From assembly GCA_022791315.1 (NCBI GenBank), contig JAAVYW010000051.1, forward strand, positions 1-64,000: a stretch of 64,000 nucleotides of DNA, in the 5' to 3' direction. Below are positions 15,444 through 23,752 of this stretch, piece after piece. The translations under genes and the position numbers were made by a program. The notes under the pieces were generated by a model. The model saw only the letters and a program-made list of their open reading frames with translations, did not search any database and was not told where the DNA came from. This stretch comes from Oscillospiraceae bacterium. Its GTDB lineage: Bacteria; Bacillota; Clostridia; Oscillospirales; Ruminococcaceae. Positions within the stretch are counted from its first letter, which is position 1; every line of letters starts with the position of its first letter.

Positions 15444-17054
15444 TTACCGCCTAGCCAGCGGCTTTTCCGAGATAATAATGGTTCCGCCCTCTGTGGTGGC
15501 AAAGTGCAGATACCCGTTCCGGTCTACGTAATACCGGGGATTCTGAATCCGTGAGTAGCGGTTGGTCGCCGCGTCATAGCTGTAAAAATAGAGGTTCTTC
15601 GTATCCATCCCCTTCAAATCCAGCTTTGCCGCCGCCTTGATTTCCATCCCATAGCTGCCCTTCTGGTTCAGCTGGATAAACCGCATCTCGTTGGAGAAGT
15701 ATTTTTCAAATTTCTCCTGTGCCTTCTTGTCTTCCAGCTTCGCGCCGGTCTGGATGGCCTTGACCTTGGCATCCGCCTTGGCCGGGTTCAGGGTCATACG
15801 GAACACAATTTTCCCCTTCTCCGTCTGGTCGGCCTGGAGGACAATGTTTTCCCCCTTCAAAACCTTCAGCGCCGTGAAGGGAATCTCCGCAACATTTTTC
15901 AGCTGCACCTTGCCGTCCCCGTCTTTCATCGCCTTCTTCAAATCCTTTTGCGCCTGGGCGGCAGTGTAGGCCTTGGGCTTCTGCGTTTGTCCTGATACGC
16001 TGGAAGACGAACCGCTGTAGGAACTGCCGGAAGAACTGTTGGAAGAACTGTTGGAAGAACTGTTGGAAGTGTTGGAGGAATTGTCCGGTGTGGCAGGCTG
16101 TTCCGGAGGGGTTACAGGAGTATCCGGATTTGTAGGTTGATTGGGAAGATTCGGTTCATCGGGATCGTCCGGATCGTCAGGAATTTCAGGTGCAGGGCCG
16201 TCACTCGGGAAACGATATCTTACAGTGCGTTCCCACCCATAATTCGAGTTTATAAAATTCGCAAGAACATGTATATTCGTATAACCATCCTCTTCATAGA
16301 AGCAGTCTGTTTTAGAGAAAATAAACTCTGCCGGTACAGTAAGAGATTGTCCAAGTACCTTATAGCTTGGACATCCCTCATCATCGGGATATCCACCTGT
16401 AACCATGCATTCAACCATTGAAACCTCATGTTTGTTATCATCATTTAAATGATTAACTGTTACTTTGACATTTCCTTGGCTGTCTTCTTCCCCAATAGTA
16501 ATAACTGGAGTGGGGTATGTCTCTAATAACATTCCCTCTTCTTGATAATCTTCAGGATCTCTCCAGTCTCTGTATAAGAATTTGTATCCAGCCCGCTCCA
16601 TCATAACCGTATAGGTTCCTGGTTCAGCAGAGTAGTCAATCTTAAGTAAAGCTAGATAGCCCTCAGGGTCTGTGAAAGTCTGTTCTTCAATTTTCATATC
16701 AAAATCGGCTGGTTTTCCATCAGGCCCCAAGACTTTAAAATCACTCTTGCGAGGAACATAATCGCTGACATATTCATAGTTTTCGTTTAAGCCGCCATAA
16801 GTAAAAATCTCCCAAACTAATCCTTCTCGGGAACCTCCGTCCCCAATGTCAAACTCTCCATCCACAATATCAATTCTCGGTTCTTTTTGATATTCCATAT
16901 ACATAATTTCTGTTGTTTTGGTCGTATCCCATGCCTGAAATTCTCCTTGATGAAAATAATCTTCGTCCATGAGATTCCTTGCAAACACCGGCGCGCACAC
17001 CGACATCATCAGGCAAACCGCCATCAGCAATGCCGCAATCTTTTTCAGTCCCAT
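15444..17054 (-). CDS. Secreted multi-domain surface protein, paralogue of the Ig-like protein at the left edge
   Basis: The protein has 536 residues, starting at MGLKKIAALL behind GGAAAGG; a TTG eight codons upstream is less likely. A signal peptide (1-26) leads to an N-terminal region of about 270 residues with beta-rich, carbohydrate- or Ig-like appearance (no clear family). A Pro/Asp-rich linker (PDDPDDPDEP) and an Asn/Ser run follow. The C-terminal module of about 170 residues is shared with the protein at 1-1284: KYFSNEMRFI, GSYGMEIKAAAKLDL, LYFYSYD, NGYLHFATTEGG. Base composition changes within the gene: the 5' half is AT-rich, the 3' half GC-rich. Confidence 0.8.
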   Translation of the reverse strand: MGLKKIAALLMAVCLMMSVCAPVFARNLMDEDYFHQGEFQAWDTTKTTEIMYMEYQKEPRIDIVDGEFDIGDGGSREGLVWEIFTYGGLNENYEYVSDYVPRKSDFKVLGPDGKPADFDMKIEEQTFTDPEGYLALLKIDYSAEPGTYTVMMERAGYKFLYRDWRDPEDYQEEGMLLETYPTPVITIGEEDSQGNVKVTVNHLNDDNKHEVSMVECMVTGGYPDDEGCPSYKVLGQSLTVPAEFIFSKTDCFYEEDGYTNIHVLANFINSNYGWERTVRYRFPSDGPAPEIPDDPDDPDEPNLPNQPTNPDTPVTPPEQPATPDNSSNTSNSSSNSSSNSSSGSSYSGSSSSVSGQTQKPKAYTAAQAQKDLKKAMKDGDGKVQLKNVAEIPFTALKVLKGENIVLQADQTEKGKIVFRMTLNPAKADAKVKAIQTGAKLEDKKAQEKFEKYFSNEMRFIQLNQKGSYGMEIKAAAKLDLKGMDTKNLYFYSYDAATNRYSRIQNPRYYVDRNGYLHFATTEGGTIIISEKPLARR

Positions 17055-17097
17055 CTTCAAGCCACACCTTTCCGTCAATTTTAGACTTCCCCGATAG

Positions 17098-17182
17098 GCC
17101 CCATTATGTCATTCCATGGAATGACATACCAAGAAGGCCTTCTTGGTCGCCCCGCTCTTCTTTGGAGATGCCCATTTTCTCC
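17098..17182 (-). promoter_or_regulatory. Structured mRNA leader: hairpin, linker and two abutting palindromes (copy 2)
   Basis: Read on the minus strand: hairpin GGAGA/TCTCC with TGGGC in its loop (17164-17182); linker GAAGAGCGGGGCGA (17147-17160); an 18-bp palindrome with half-site CCAAGAAGG (17129-17146); a 24-bp palindrome with half-site TATGTCATTCCA (17105-17128); TGGGGC (17098-17103). The linker matches copy 1 (1371-1384) at 12 of 14 positions. The palindromes differ completely in sequence but keep position and length. Confidence 0.7.
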
Positions 17183-17200
17183 CAGAGCTTTTATATTTTT

Positions 17201-17229
17201 AAAGTACCATATTCCATCCCCCTTGTCAA
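17201..17229 (-). promoter_or_regulatory. Promoter of the second surface-protein gene
   Basis: TTGACA (17224-17229), 17-bp spacer, TACTTT on the minus strand. As at 1426-1454, the -10 lies about 55 bp from the outer palindrome. Confidence 0.55.
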
Positions 17230-17381
17230 CCCGTTCACCCCAATATTATTCAAAATTCCCCTCTATCTTCATTCCCTCCCCTTGATTTCTCTCCGGGAAA
17301 GGGACAATTCCTATCCCCCAGGCACTCTCCCCCTTCCCGCGAAAAACCGCAATATTTGTCCATCCCATCCTCACTTTTTGC

Positions 17382-17410
17382 TTGTGGCAAAAAGGCAGCA
17401 CCGCTATAAT
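17382..17410 (+). promoter_or_regulatory. Promoter of the MATE gene
   Basis: TTGTGG, 17-bp spacer, TATAAT. Confidence 0.65.
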
Positions 17411-17449
17411 AGTGGATAATGAAAAGGAACCAACCAACAGAGAGGACGG

Positions 17450-18829
17450 ATGAGAGTGGCCCTGTTCACCAAAGACAAGGACTTTTACAAACGCCTTTTT
17501 TCCCTAATCATCGTCATTGCCCTGCAAAACCTGGTGGTCTTCAGCGTCAACCTGGCGGACAATGTGATGCTGGGCGGCTATAGCGAAGCCGGCCTCTCCG
17601 GTGTGGCACTGGTCAACCAGATACAATTCCTGCTGCAAATGCTGGTGATGGGCACAGCCGAGGGCATTGTGGTGCTCTCCGCCCGCTCCTGGGGCCGCAG
17701 GGACATCGCCTCCATCCGCCTGGTAACGGCCATCGGCATGTTGCTGGCCCTGATTGTAGCGGCATTCATGTTCCTGGCGGTGCAGATTTTCCCCTTCCAG
17801 GCCCTGGGCTTCTTCTCCAACGACGCCCCCGTCATCGCCGAAGGGGTCAAGTACCTGCGCATTGTCAGCTTCACCTACCCCTTCTTCGCCATGTCCAGCA
17901 TCCTCTTAGCCATGCTGCGCAGCGTGGAGACGGTCAAGGTGGGCTTCATGGTCTCGGTCTCCACCCTCATCATCAATGTCTGCCTCAACTATACCCTCAT
18001 CTACGGCCATTTCGGGGCTCCCCAGCTGGGTGTGCAGGGCGCGGCCATCGCCACCCTCACCTCCCGTATCGTGGAGTTTTTCATCATCGTCATTTTCCTG
18101 GCAAAATTCGATGAAAAGGTCAAAATCAAGCTCAAGGACTTCTTCCACTTTGATAAGCCCATGTTCCTGCTCTATTTAAAGGTAGGGGCCCCTGTCATCG
18201 GCTCCAACGCCGTGTGGGGCGTTGCCCAGGCCTTTCAAACCTCTATCCTGGGACATATGGGGGCGGCCTCCATTGCCGCCAATTCCATTGCCAGCACAGT
18301 GTTCCAGATTGTGTCTGTCATTTGCTATGGCTCTGCCAGCGCCACCTCCATTGTCATCGGCAAGACCATCGGCGAGGGCAATTCCCACAAGGTCAAGGAA
18401 TACGCCATCACATTGGAAATCCTCTATCTCATCATCGGCGCCCTCAGCGGCCTGAGCCTTTTCCTGCTCAAAGATGTGGTTATCTCCTTCTATGGCAGCA
18501 TCTCCCCCGAGGCCTACCAGCTTGCCATCCAGTTCATGACTGTGCTCTCGGTGACGATTGTAGGCACTGCCTATCAGATGCCCTGCCTCACTGGCATTGT
18601 CCGCAGCGGCGGCGATACCAAGTTTGTCCTCATCAACGATTCCATTTTCATGTGGCTCATTGTCCTGCCCGCCTCTTTCCTGGCGGCCTTTGTGTTCCAC
18701 TTCCCGCCGGTGGTGGTCTTTGCCTGCCTCAAATCGGACCAGATTCTCAAGTGTTTTGTGGCTATCCCCAAGGTCAACCGGTTCAAGTGGATACGCTCCT
18801 TCTCCCCTGAGGAGAAGGTTGAAGCCTAG
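17450..18829 (+). CDS. MATE-family multidrug/toxin efflux transporter
   Basis: The protein has 459 residues with twelve predicted membrane segments in two related halves. Family stretches include NLADNVMLGGYSEAGLSGVA near the N-terminus and GAPVIGSNAVWGVAQAFQ at the start of the second half. MATE proteins export organic cations or toxins using Na+ or H+; the substrate is not predictable. Translation starts behind GAGAGGACGG. It is a single gene with its own promoter and a strong 17-bp-stem terminator. Confidence 0.92.
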   Translation: MRVALFTKDKDFYKRLFSLIIVIALQNLVVFSVNLADNVMLGGYSEAGLSGVALVNQIQFLLQMLVMGTAEGIVVLSARSWGRRDIASIRLVTAIGMLLALIVAAFMFLAVQIFPFQALGFFSNDAPVIAEGVKYLRIVSFTYPFFAMSSILLAMLRSVETVKVGFMVSVSTLIINVCLNYTLIYGHFGAPQLGVQGAAIATLTSRIVEFFIIVIFLAKFDEKVKIKLKDFFHFDKPMFLLYLKVGAPVIGSNAVWGVAQAFQTSILGHMGAASIAANSIASTVFQIVSVICYGSASATSIVIGKTIGEGNSHKVKEYAITLEILYLIIGALSGLSLFLLKDVVISFYGSISPEAYQLAIQFMTVLSVTIVGTAYQMPCLTGIVRSGGDTKFVLINDSIFMWLIVLPASFLAAFVFHFPPVVVFACLKSDQILKCFVAIPKVNRFKWIRSFSPEEKVEA

Positions 18830-18862
18830 CCTTCCCCGAATTGATAGATTGGAACTAAAAAG

Positions 18863-18906
18863 AGCAAAAGGGACGCTGCACACCAATCCGCAGCGTCCCT
18901 TTTGCT
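18863..18906 (+). terminator. Terminator after the MATE gene
   Basis: The arms AGCAAAAGGGACGCTGC and GCAGCGTCCCTTTTGCT are perfect complements (17 bp) around a 10-nt loop; the U tract is inside the 3' arm. Confidence 0.75.
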
Positions 18907-19004
18907 GTTGCTTCCCCGGTTTTCCCGGCGCATCACCGCCCCGCAGTGGCGGGGCGTCTTCCTTTCTGTCCGAAAGGAAGCGAAATTCTTTGAAAAGGCC
19001 CCCC

Positions 19005-19829
19005 TTAGAGCCAGCGTTCCCGTCTGGCCTGCCATCTGGGCCGCAGCTTGGCACGGACAGCCGTGGCTATCACAAACATCAGCGTCCCCCCAAAGAGCAC
19101 ATCCGAGGCAAAATGCGCCCCAATCCGCACCCTGTACACCGCCATCAGCAGGGTCCAGAGGAAGAAACACAGGGTAAGCACCCGCTCCTTCCCCCTGTGC
19201 TGGGGGTAGTCGCAGAAGGCCAGGAGCCCAAAGAGGGAGGCCGCATGGGCCGTGTGCCCTGAGGGGAAGGATTTACTCCCCGTATACCCCTTGGGCACAA
19301 ACCACCGGGTAAATTCCCCGTAGGGCTCCGCCATCTCCCGGAAGCGCACCCGGCCAAAGAGGGCCTTCAGCACTTCCACAAGGGCAAGCCCCACCAAAAT
19401 TGTCACCGCGCACACCGCTGCCACGTAGAGGTATTTTTCCCGCCATTCCCTGGGAATCCTGCTGCATAGGAGGAATACCATCCCCGCCACAGCAGCCCCG
19501 CCCAGCAGCGCCGCCGGCGCAAAAAAGGACGCCCCAAAATACCCCGGCAAGGTGAGGAAAAGATAGGCCGCCAGCCCAGCTGCCCCTAAAAAGGCCCCTA
19601 CCCGCAGCCACACCTGCCCCGTCCGGGAAGCGCTGGGCGGGGTGAGGAACAGCATAGCCAGGGAGAGCATCCCCAGCACCGGCGTTGTGCACTCCCCCAG
19701 CACTTCCAGGGTACGGGCCACCGGGTCGTCGGGGTTCACAAAGGCCTTGGAAATCTCCAAGTCCAGCACCCCAAAGAGCACTGCCAGTACCGCAAACACC
19801 CCAGCGCCCACCATGGCTTTCCGTCTCAT
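19005..19829 (-). CDS. PAP2-family phosphatase
   Basis: The protein has 274 residues, starting at MRRKAM behind GGAGAAGTGG. Upstream in-frame codons run through two tRNA genes and are rejected. It has six membrane segments and the PAP2 signature blocks: LKALFGRVRF (block 1, with RF for the usual RP), SFPSGHTAHA (block 2) and YRVRIGAHFASD (block 3). Such proteins remove phosphate from lipids such as undecaprenyl pyrophosphate or phosphatidic acid at the outer face of the membrane. Confidence 0.9.
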   Translation of the reverse strand: MRRKAMVGAGVFAVLAVLFGVLDLEISKAFVNPDDPVARTLEVLGECTTPVLGMLSLAMLFLTPPSASRTGQVWLRVGAFLGAAGLAAYLFLTLPGYFGASFFAPAALLGGAAVAGMVFLLCSRIPREWREKYLYVAAVCAVTILVGLALVEVLKALFGRVRFREMAEPYGEFTRWFVPKGYTGSKSFPSGHTAHAASLFGLLAFCDYPQHRGKERVLTLCFFLWTLLMAVYRVRIGAHFASDVLFGGTLMFVIATAVRAKLRPRWQARRERWL

Positions 19830-19898
19830 TTTCCACTTCTCCTCTCCGTATCTCTGGAAAACAAAAGAGCACCCAAGCAAAGCCTGAGTGCCATTCCA

Positions 19899-19973
19899 TG
19901 GTGACCCGTACGAGAATCGAACTCGTGATACCGCCGTGAAAGGGCGGTGTCTTAACCTCTTGACCAACGGGCC
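19899..19973 (-). tRNA. tRNA-Glu (anticodon TTC)
   Basis: A full cloverleaf: acceptor GGCCCGT/ACGGGTC, anticodon stem CCGCC/GGCGG with loop CTTTCAC, T-loop GTTCGATTC, and an encoded CCA. Glu identity comes from anticodon TTC. It is co-transcribed with tRNA-Met, 3 nt upstream. Confidence 0.96.
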
Positions 19974-19976
19974 AAA

Positions 19977-20053
19977 TGGTAGCGGCAGTCGGATTTGAAC
20001 CAACGACACCGCGGGTATGAACCGCGTGCTCTAGCCACCTGAGCTATGCCGCC
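19977..20053 (-). tRNA. tRNA-Met (anticodon CAT), elongator type
   Basis: A cloverleaf with acceptor GGCGGCA, anticodon loop TTCATAC (CAT), T-loop GTTCAAATC and an encoded CCA. The first base pair and D-arm resemble elongator tRNA-Met; an Ile2 (lysidine) tRNA is less likely. Confidence 0.92.
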
Positions 20054-20090
20054 ATATCAGCCGCTTCTTTTGAAGCAGTCAACGCCTTAT

Positions 20091-20119
20091 ATTTTAATAC
20101 AAAAGAGGCCGTCTGTCAA
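20091..20119 (-). promoter_or_regulatory. Promoter of the tRNA-Met/tRNA-Glu operon
   Basis: TTGACA (20114-20119), 17-bp spacer, TAAAAT (20091-20096) on the minus strand. Confidence 0.75.
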
Positions 20120-20212
20120 CACCTTTTTTAAAATTTTTTGCCATTTTCCCATAAAAATTACAGGATTTTCCCCTTCTCGCCCCATTGTGCCCAGTACCGG
20201 CCCTCCAGGTAC

Positions 20213-20238
20213 AAAAAGAGAGGCAGAGCCTGCCCCTC
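20213..20238 (-). terminator. Terminator of the ncRNA gene
   Basis: GAGGGGCAG / CTGCCTCTC (9 bp, one G-U) with a 3-nt loop, then TTTTT on the minus strand. Confidence 0.8.
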
Positions 20239-20435
20239 CCCTTGCCGCAGCCGCCAAACGCAATACACAAGAACCTATCCCAAGGCGCTCCCATTCCAGG
20301 CGGCCTGATGCTCCGCCCAGACAGGGTTTGCCGCGCGCCCTTTGGGTCCTACCCTCTCATCGCTGCGGCGTAATGCTGCTCTATTCGTACCTGATTGCCC
20401 TGCTGCGGCACGCCACTCTTAGCATCCCACAGTTC
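20213..20435 (-). ncRNA. Candidate structured non-coding RNA, class unknown
   Basis: A promoter (TTGTAT-N17-TATAGT with TGG extension) and a textbook terminator enclose about 223 nt with no credible ORF. Visible stems on the minus strand: GUGGCGU/ACGCCGC (20410-20416 with 20365-20371); CCCAA..GGCGC with GCGCC..UUGGG (20335-20346 with 20279-20288, two bulges); inner GGCGG/CCGCC (20299-20303 with 20313-20317). The first stem-loop holds TCAGG...AGCAGCATTA, which recalls the SRP RNA tip, but the tetraloop and the position do not fit. tRNA-Met lies downstream on the same strand. Confidence 0.6.
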
Positions 20436-20441
20436 CTCTTT

Positions 20442-20470
20442 ACTATACCACAGATAAGCAAAATATACAA
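20442..20470 (-). promoter_or_regulatory. Promoter of the ncRNA gene
   Basis: TTGTAT (20465-20470), 17-bp spacer ending TGG, TATAGT (20442-20447), an extended -10 promoter with no coding gene behind it. Confidence 0.65.
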
Positions 20471-20583
20471 GATTATATTTTGAAAACCGCAAAAAACTAT
20501 TCTTTTCTGCCATTCTTCACAATTTATTTACTTTTTTCTCCCCCTGATTCTGGGCAATCTCTGGACAGGAGGCGGGAGTATGC

Positions 20584-20589
20584 TATAAT
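20584..20589 (+). promoter_or_regulatory. -10 element of the patatin gene
   Basis: TATAAT preceded by TGC (extended -10); a TGGACA lies 16 bp upstream. The start of transcription would be only about 15-25 nt before the coding start. Confidence 0.5.
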
Positions 20590-20611
20590 AGAGGCAAAGA
20601 CACTGGAAAGG

Positions 20612-21469
20612 ATGAGGCATGTGATTGACGCGGGACTGGTTTTAGAGGGCGGCGGGATGCGGGGCATCTACACCGCCGGGGTGCTGGATTTTCTGCTGGA
20701 GAAGGACTTGTTTTTCGCCCAGACCTATGGGGTATCGGCGGGGGCGTGCCACGCGTGCAGCTATCTCTCCAAGCAGCGGGGACGGGCATTCCGCATCGGC
20801 ACCAACTATCTCCACGACAAGCGGTATTGCAGCTTCTACAGCCTCCTCACCACAGGCGACCTGTTTGGGGCAAAAATGTGCTACGACACCATCCCCAATG
20901 AGCTGGACTTATATGATTACGATGCTTTTAACACCTATGCCGGGGCGTTTTTTGCCGTGGTGACAAACTGCCGCACCGGCCAGGCGGAGTATCTCCCGGT
21001 GAAGGAGCTGCACCAGGACGTGACAGCCGTGCGGGCTTCCAGCTCCCTGCCCCTGCTCTCTCGGATGGTTCCCATCGGCGGGGAGCTCTACCTGGACGGT
21101 GGTGCCTCCGATTCCATCCCCCTGGCCCAGTCCCTGCGGGCGGGCAACCGGAAAAACCTGGTGGTCCTCACCCAGTGCCCAACCTACCGCAAGAAGCCCA
21201 ACAAGATGCTCCCCCTCATCAAGATCCGCTACCGCAAATACCCCCGCCTGGTCAGCGCCATGGCCACCCGCCACCTGCGCTACAACGAGGCCCTGGATTT
21301 GGTGCATTCCGAGCAGCAGGCTGGCCGGGCCTTTGTCCTCCAGCCCAAGGCCACTCCCGCCATCGGCCGTACGGAGAAGGATTTGCAAAAGCTGCGCAGC
21401 CTCTACGAAGAGGGCTACCGGGACGCCCAGGAAAGCTGGGACGCCCTAAAAGCCTTTTTAGCCGAATAG
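20612..21469 (+). CDS. Patatin-like phospholipase
   Basis: The protein has 285 residues from ATG at MRHVIDAG. A GTG three codons later has better spacing from GGAAAGG and may be the true start. The catalytic dyad is visible: oxyanion loop EGGGMRG, nucleophile GVSAG, and the Asp in DGGASD. The family is the YlfI/RssA-like bacterial patatins (esterase/phospholipase A). It has no signal peptide, so it acts in the cytosol or on the inner face of the membrane. It is monocistronic between an ncRNA and a shared terminator. Confidence 0.9.
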   Translation: MRHVIDAGLVLEGGGMRGIYTAGVLDFLLEKDLFFAQTYGVSAGACHACSYLSKQRGRAFRIGTNYLHDKRYCSFYSLLTTGDLFGAKMCYDTIPNELDLYDYDAFNTYAGAFFAVVTNCRTGQAEYLPVKELHQDVTAVRASSSLPLLSRMVPIGGELYLDGGASDSIPLAQSLRAGNRKNLVVLTQCPTYRKKPNKMLPLIKIRYRKYPRLVSAMATRHLRYNEALDLVHSEQQAGRAFVLQPKATPAIGRTEKDLQKLRSLYEEGYRDAQESWDALKAFLAE

Positions 21470-21507
21470 GAAACCCCCTCCGGGCGCTTTGTCCCGAAGG
21501 GGGTTTC
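21470..21507. terminator. Bidirectional terminator between patatin and chemoreceptor
   Basis: GAAACCCCCTCCGGG pairs with CCCGAAGGGGGTTTC around an 8-nt loop; the arms carry the A and T tracts. Confidence 0.82.
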
Positions 21508-21522
21508 TCTGTCCAGCCGTTC

Positions 21523-23550
21523 CTAGGAAACACGGAAGCGGCTAATCAGGCCGTTTAAAGTCCGGGCTTGGCCGGAGAGCTCCATAGAGACTGCGGCGCT
21601 CTTCTCAGCGGCAGCAGAATTGGTCTGCACCACCTGGGAAATCTCCCGGATTCCGTTTTCCACCAGGGCAATCATCTCGGCCTGCTGCACACTGGCGGCG
21701 GAAATCTCGTCCATCAGCGCCTTGATGGAGTGGATGCAGTCGTCAATAAGCTCCATGGCGGAGACCGCCAGGTTGGTAGATTCCGTGCCGGTTTTCACGT
21801 CCCGAATCGAGCGGTTAATCAGGTTATCCGTGTTCTGGGCAGCTTCGGAGGACTTGACTGCCAGGTCCCGCACCTCCTCCGCCACCACGGAGAAGCCCTT
21901 CCCGGCAGAGCCGGCACGGGCCGCCTCCACAGAGGCGTTGAGCGCCAGGATATTGGTCTGGAAGGAAATATCCTGAATCGTCTTGATAATGGTGACAATC
22001 TTTGCCGAGGAGATTTCAATATTCTTGGTGGCTGTAATCAGCTGCTCCATCTTGGTATCGGCCTCAGCCGCATAGCCGGTGGCCTTCTCTACCAGGTCGC
22101 TGGCGCTGCCGCAGCGCACGGTGCTGGACTGTATCTGGGAAGTGATAGCCGTCACGTTGGACACCAGCCCCTCAATCGAGGCCGCCTGCTCCGTTGTGCC
22201 CTGGGAAAGGGCCTGGGCCCCTGTGGACACCAAATCGGCGCTGGTATCCACCTGGTTCGCCACATGGGAGATGTCCCGGATGACCTTTACCAGGTTCGCG
22301 TGAATCGATTTCAGGCTCTCAAAGAGGTCCTTAAAATCGCCGATGTAATAGGCCTCATTCTCCGCCACATCCACAGTCAGGTTGCCGTGTGCCATCTCGC
22401 CCAGGACCCGCCCCACATCGTCAATCGTCTTGCGCAGGCAGCCGCAGACCCGGTGGGCTGTCTGCGCAATCATACCAATCTCATCTTCCCGGCCGTAGAA
22501 AACCGCAAGCTCCTGGTCGGCCGAGAGGTTCAAGTCGCCCAGGCGGCCAATGGCGCGCTCCACCACCAGGAGCTCCTTGCCCTCCCGGTGCAGAATCAGC
22601 AGGGTAATCAGGATAACAGCGGCGGCCACTGCCGCGCACAGCAGCCCCACCAGGATGCGCACATTGGTCACCGCGCTGTAAACCTCTGTGGCGTTGTCGC
22701 GGACCATAAAGACCCAGCCCCGGTCCTTGAGGTATTTGTAGACCACCAGCTGATTTACCCCATTTTCGTCCCGGTAGGAGTATGTATTGGCCTGGGTGCC
22801 GCCGTCCTCCCGAATCCGCCGGAGGATTTCCTGATAGCCGCTGTCAGTGGTTTCGGTGTTCAGGAGGGACTCGTCCTCGTGGTAGAGATAGACCCCCGTA
22901 TCCACATTCAAAAAGACATACTCGCTGTCGGGCAGGCCCTTGATGTCCAAATTCAGCAGCGCATCCATCAGGTGGCTGGCATAGACGCCCGCCCCCACAT
23001 ATCCTATACACTGCTCCCCCTCAAAAATCGGGTAGTACATGGAGAGAATCATGCTGCCGGTGCCAGGGGACTTCATGATACCCAAGTTTGTCAGCCCCCG
23101 CTGGGATAGAATCGTCTTGCGGAAGGTCTCCAGCGAGTCCCCCGTACGGGTTGTGATGCCAATCGCCCCCTTGGAGGTGTGGGTGAGGACGCGGGTGGCA
23201 GGGGTGGCAATATAGAGCCCCTCAAAGACGCCTTTCACAGCGGCAAAGTCCTCTGTATACTGTTGGGCCTTTTGCAGCAGCGCCGGGTCCTCCGGGGACT
23301 TAAGCAGCTCATGGACTTCTCCCCCTAGGGCAAAAGCAGTCATATACTCCTCCACCGAGGTCACATACTCATCAATCATGGCGGCCCTGGCCTCCACCGC
23401 GTCGGTCATCTGATTGGTGATGTCATTTTTCACAACCGAAGCAGCGTTGGTAGAGACGATAATCCACAACAGCAGCATCCCCAGCAACGTGATTCCTGTG
23501 GTGATGATGCCAATGCGCGTAGCGAGTTTTTTGTTTACCAGAAGTTGCAT
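21523..23550 (-). CDS. Methyl-accepting chemotaxis protein with dCache-type sensor
   Basis: The protein has 675 residues, starting at MQLLVNKKL behind GGAGGGG. A membrane helix (about 11-33) is followed by an extracytoplasmic dCache-like domain to about 305, a second helix, a HAMP-like segment and a long coiled-coil signalling domain. The hairpin tip includes ISFQTNILALNASVEAARAG and GKGFSVVAEEVRDLA. It senses a small ligand outside the cell and signals through CheA/CheW, neither of which is in this window. It has its own promoter. Confidence 0.95.
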   Translation of the reverse strand: MQLLVNKKLATRIGIITTGITLLGMLLLWIIVSTNAASVVKNDITNQMTDAVEARAAMIDEYVTSVEEYMTAFALGGEVHELLKSPEDPALLQKAQQYTEDFAAVKGVFEGLYIATPATRVLTHTSKGAIGITTRTGDSLETFRKTILSQRGLTNLGIMKSPGTGSMILSMYYPIFEGEQCIGYVGAGVYASHLMDALLNLDIKGLPDSEYVFLNVDTGVYLYHEDESLLNTETTDSGYQEILRRIREDGGTQANTYSYRDENGVNQLVVYKYLKDRGWVFMVRDNATEVYSAVTNVRILVGLLCAAVAAAVILITLLILHREGKELLVVERAIGRLGDLNLSADQELAVFYGREDEIGMIAQTAHRVCGCLRKTIDDVGRVLGEMAHGNLTVDVAENEAYYIGDFKDLFESLKSIHANLVKVIRDISHVANQVDTSADLVSTGAQALSQGTTEQAASIEGLVSNVTAITSQIQSSTVRCGSASDLVEKATGYAAEADTKMEQLITATKNIEISSAKIVTIIKTIQDISFQTNILALNASVEAARAGSAGKGFSVVAEEVRDLAVKSSEAAQNTDNLINRSIRDVKTGTESTNLAVSAMELIDDCIHSIKALMDEISAASVQQAEMIALVENGIREISQVVQTNSAAAEKSAAVSMELSGQARTLNGLISRFRVS

Positions 23551-23629
23551 AAACTCCCCTCCACACAAGGATAATTGCGGAAAAGCCCGCCTTGGGTGAC
23601 AGTTTGCCCAAGATAACTTTTGCTGCTAA

Positions 23630-23658
23630 ATTATACTAAAATCCTGGATAAATTTCAA
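23630..23658 (-). promoter_or_regulatory. Promoter of the dCache chemoreceptor gene
   Basis: TTGAAA, 17-bp spacer, TATAAT on the minus strand. Confidence 0.7.
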
Positions 23659-23702
23659 GCGGTCAACGCATTTATTTTTTTGGCGATGAGATTTTTCCGG
23701 AA

Positions 23703-23741
23703 AGAAAAGTGCCCGCCCCAGGAGAGGCAAGACACTTTTCT
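23703..23741 (-). terminator. Probable terminator after the soluble chemoreceptor
   Basis: AGAAAAGTG / CACTTTTCT around a 21-nt loop, then TTCC; the U tract is short, so the site is weaker than most here. Confidence 0.5.
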
Positions 23742-23752
23742 GGACACAGCCC

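Noticed and set aside
19830..20009. 60-codon N-terminal extension of the PAP2 gene
   Set aside because: It reads through two complete tRNA genes; the ATG at 19829 has a good ribosome site.
20213..20435. SRP RNA for the ncRNA
   Set aside because: TCAGG...AGCAGCATTA is similar to the SRP tip, but the apical loop is CGAA on two A-U pairs, the element lies near the 5' end of a 223-nt transcript, and the pairing outside the tip is not that of SRP RNA.
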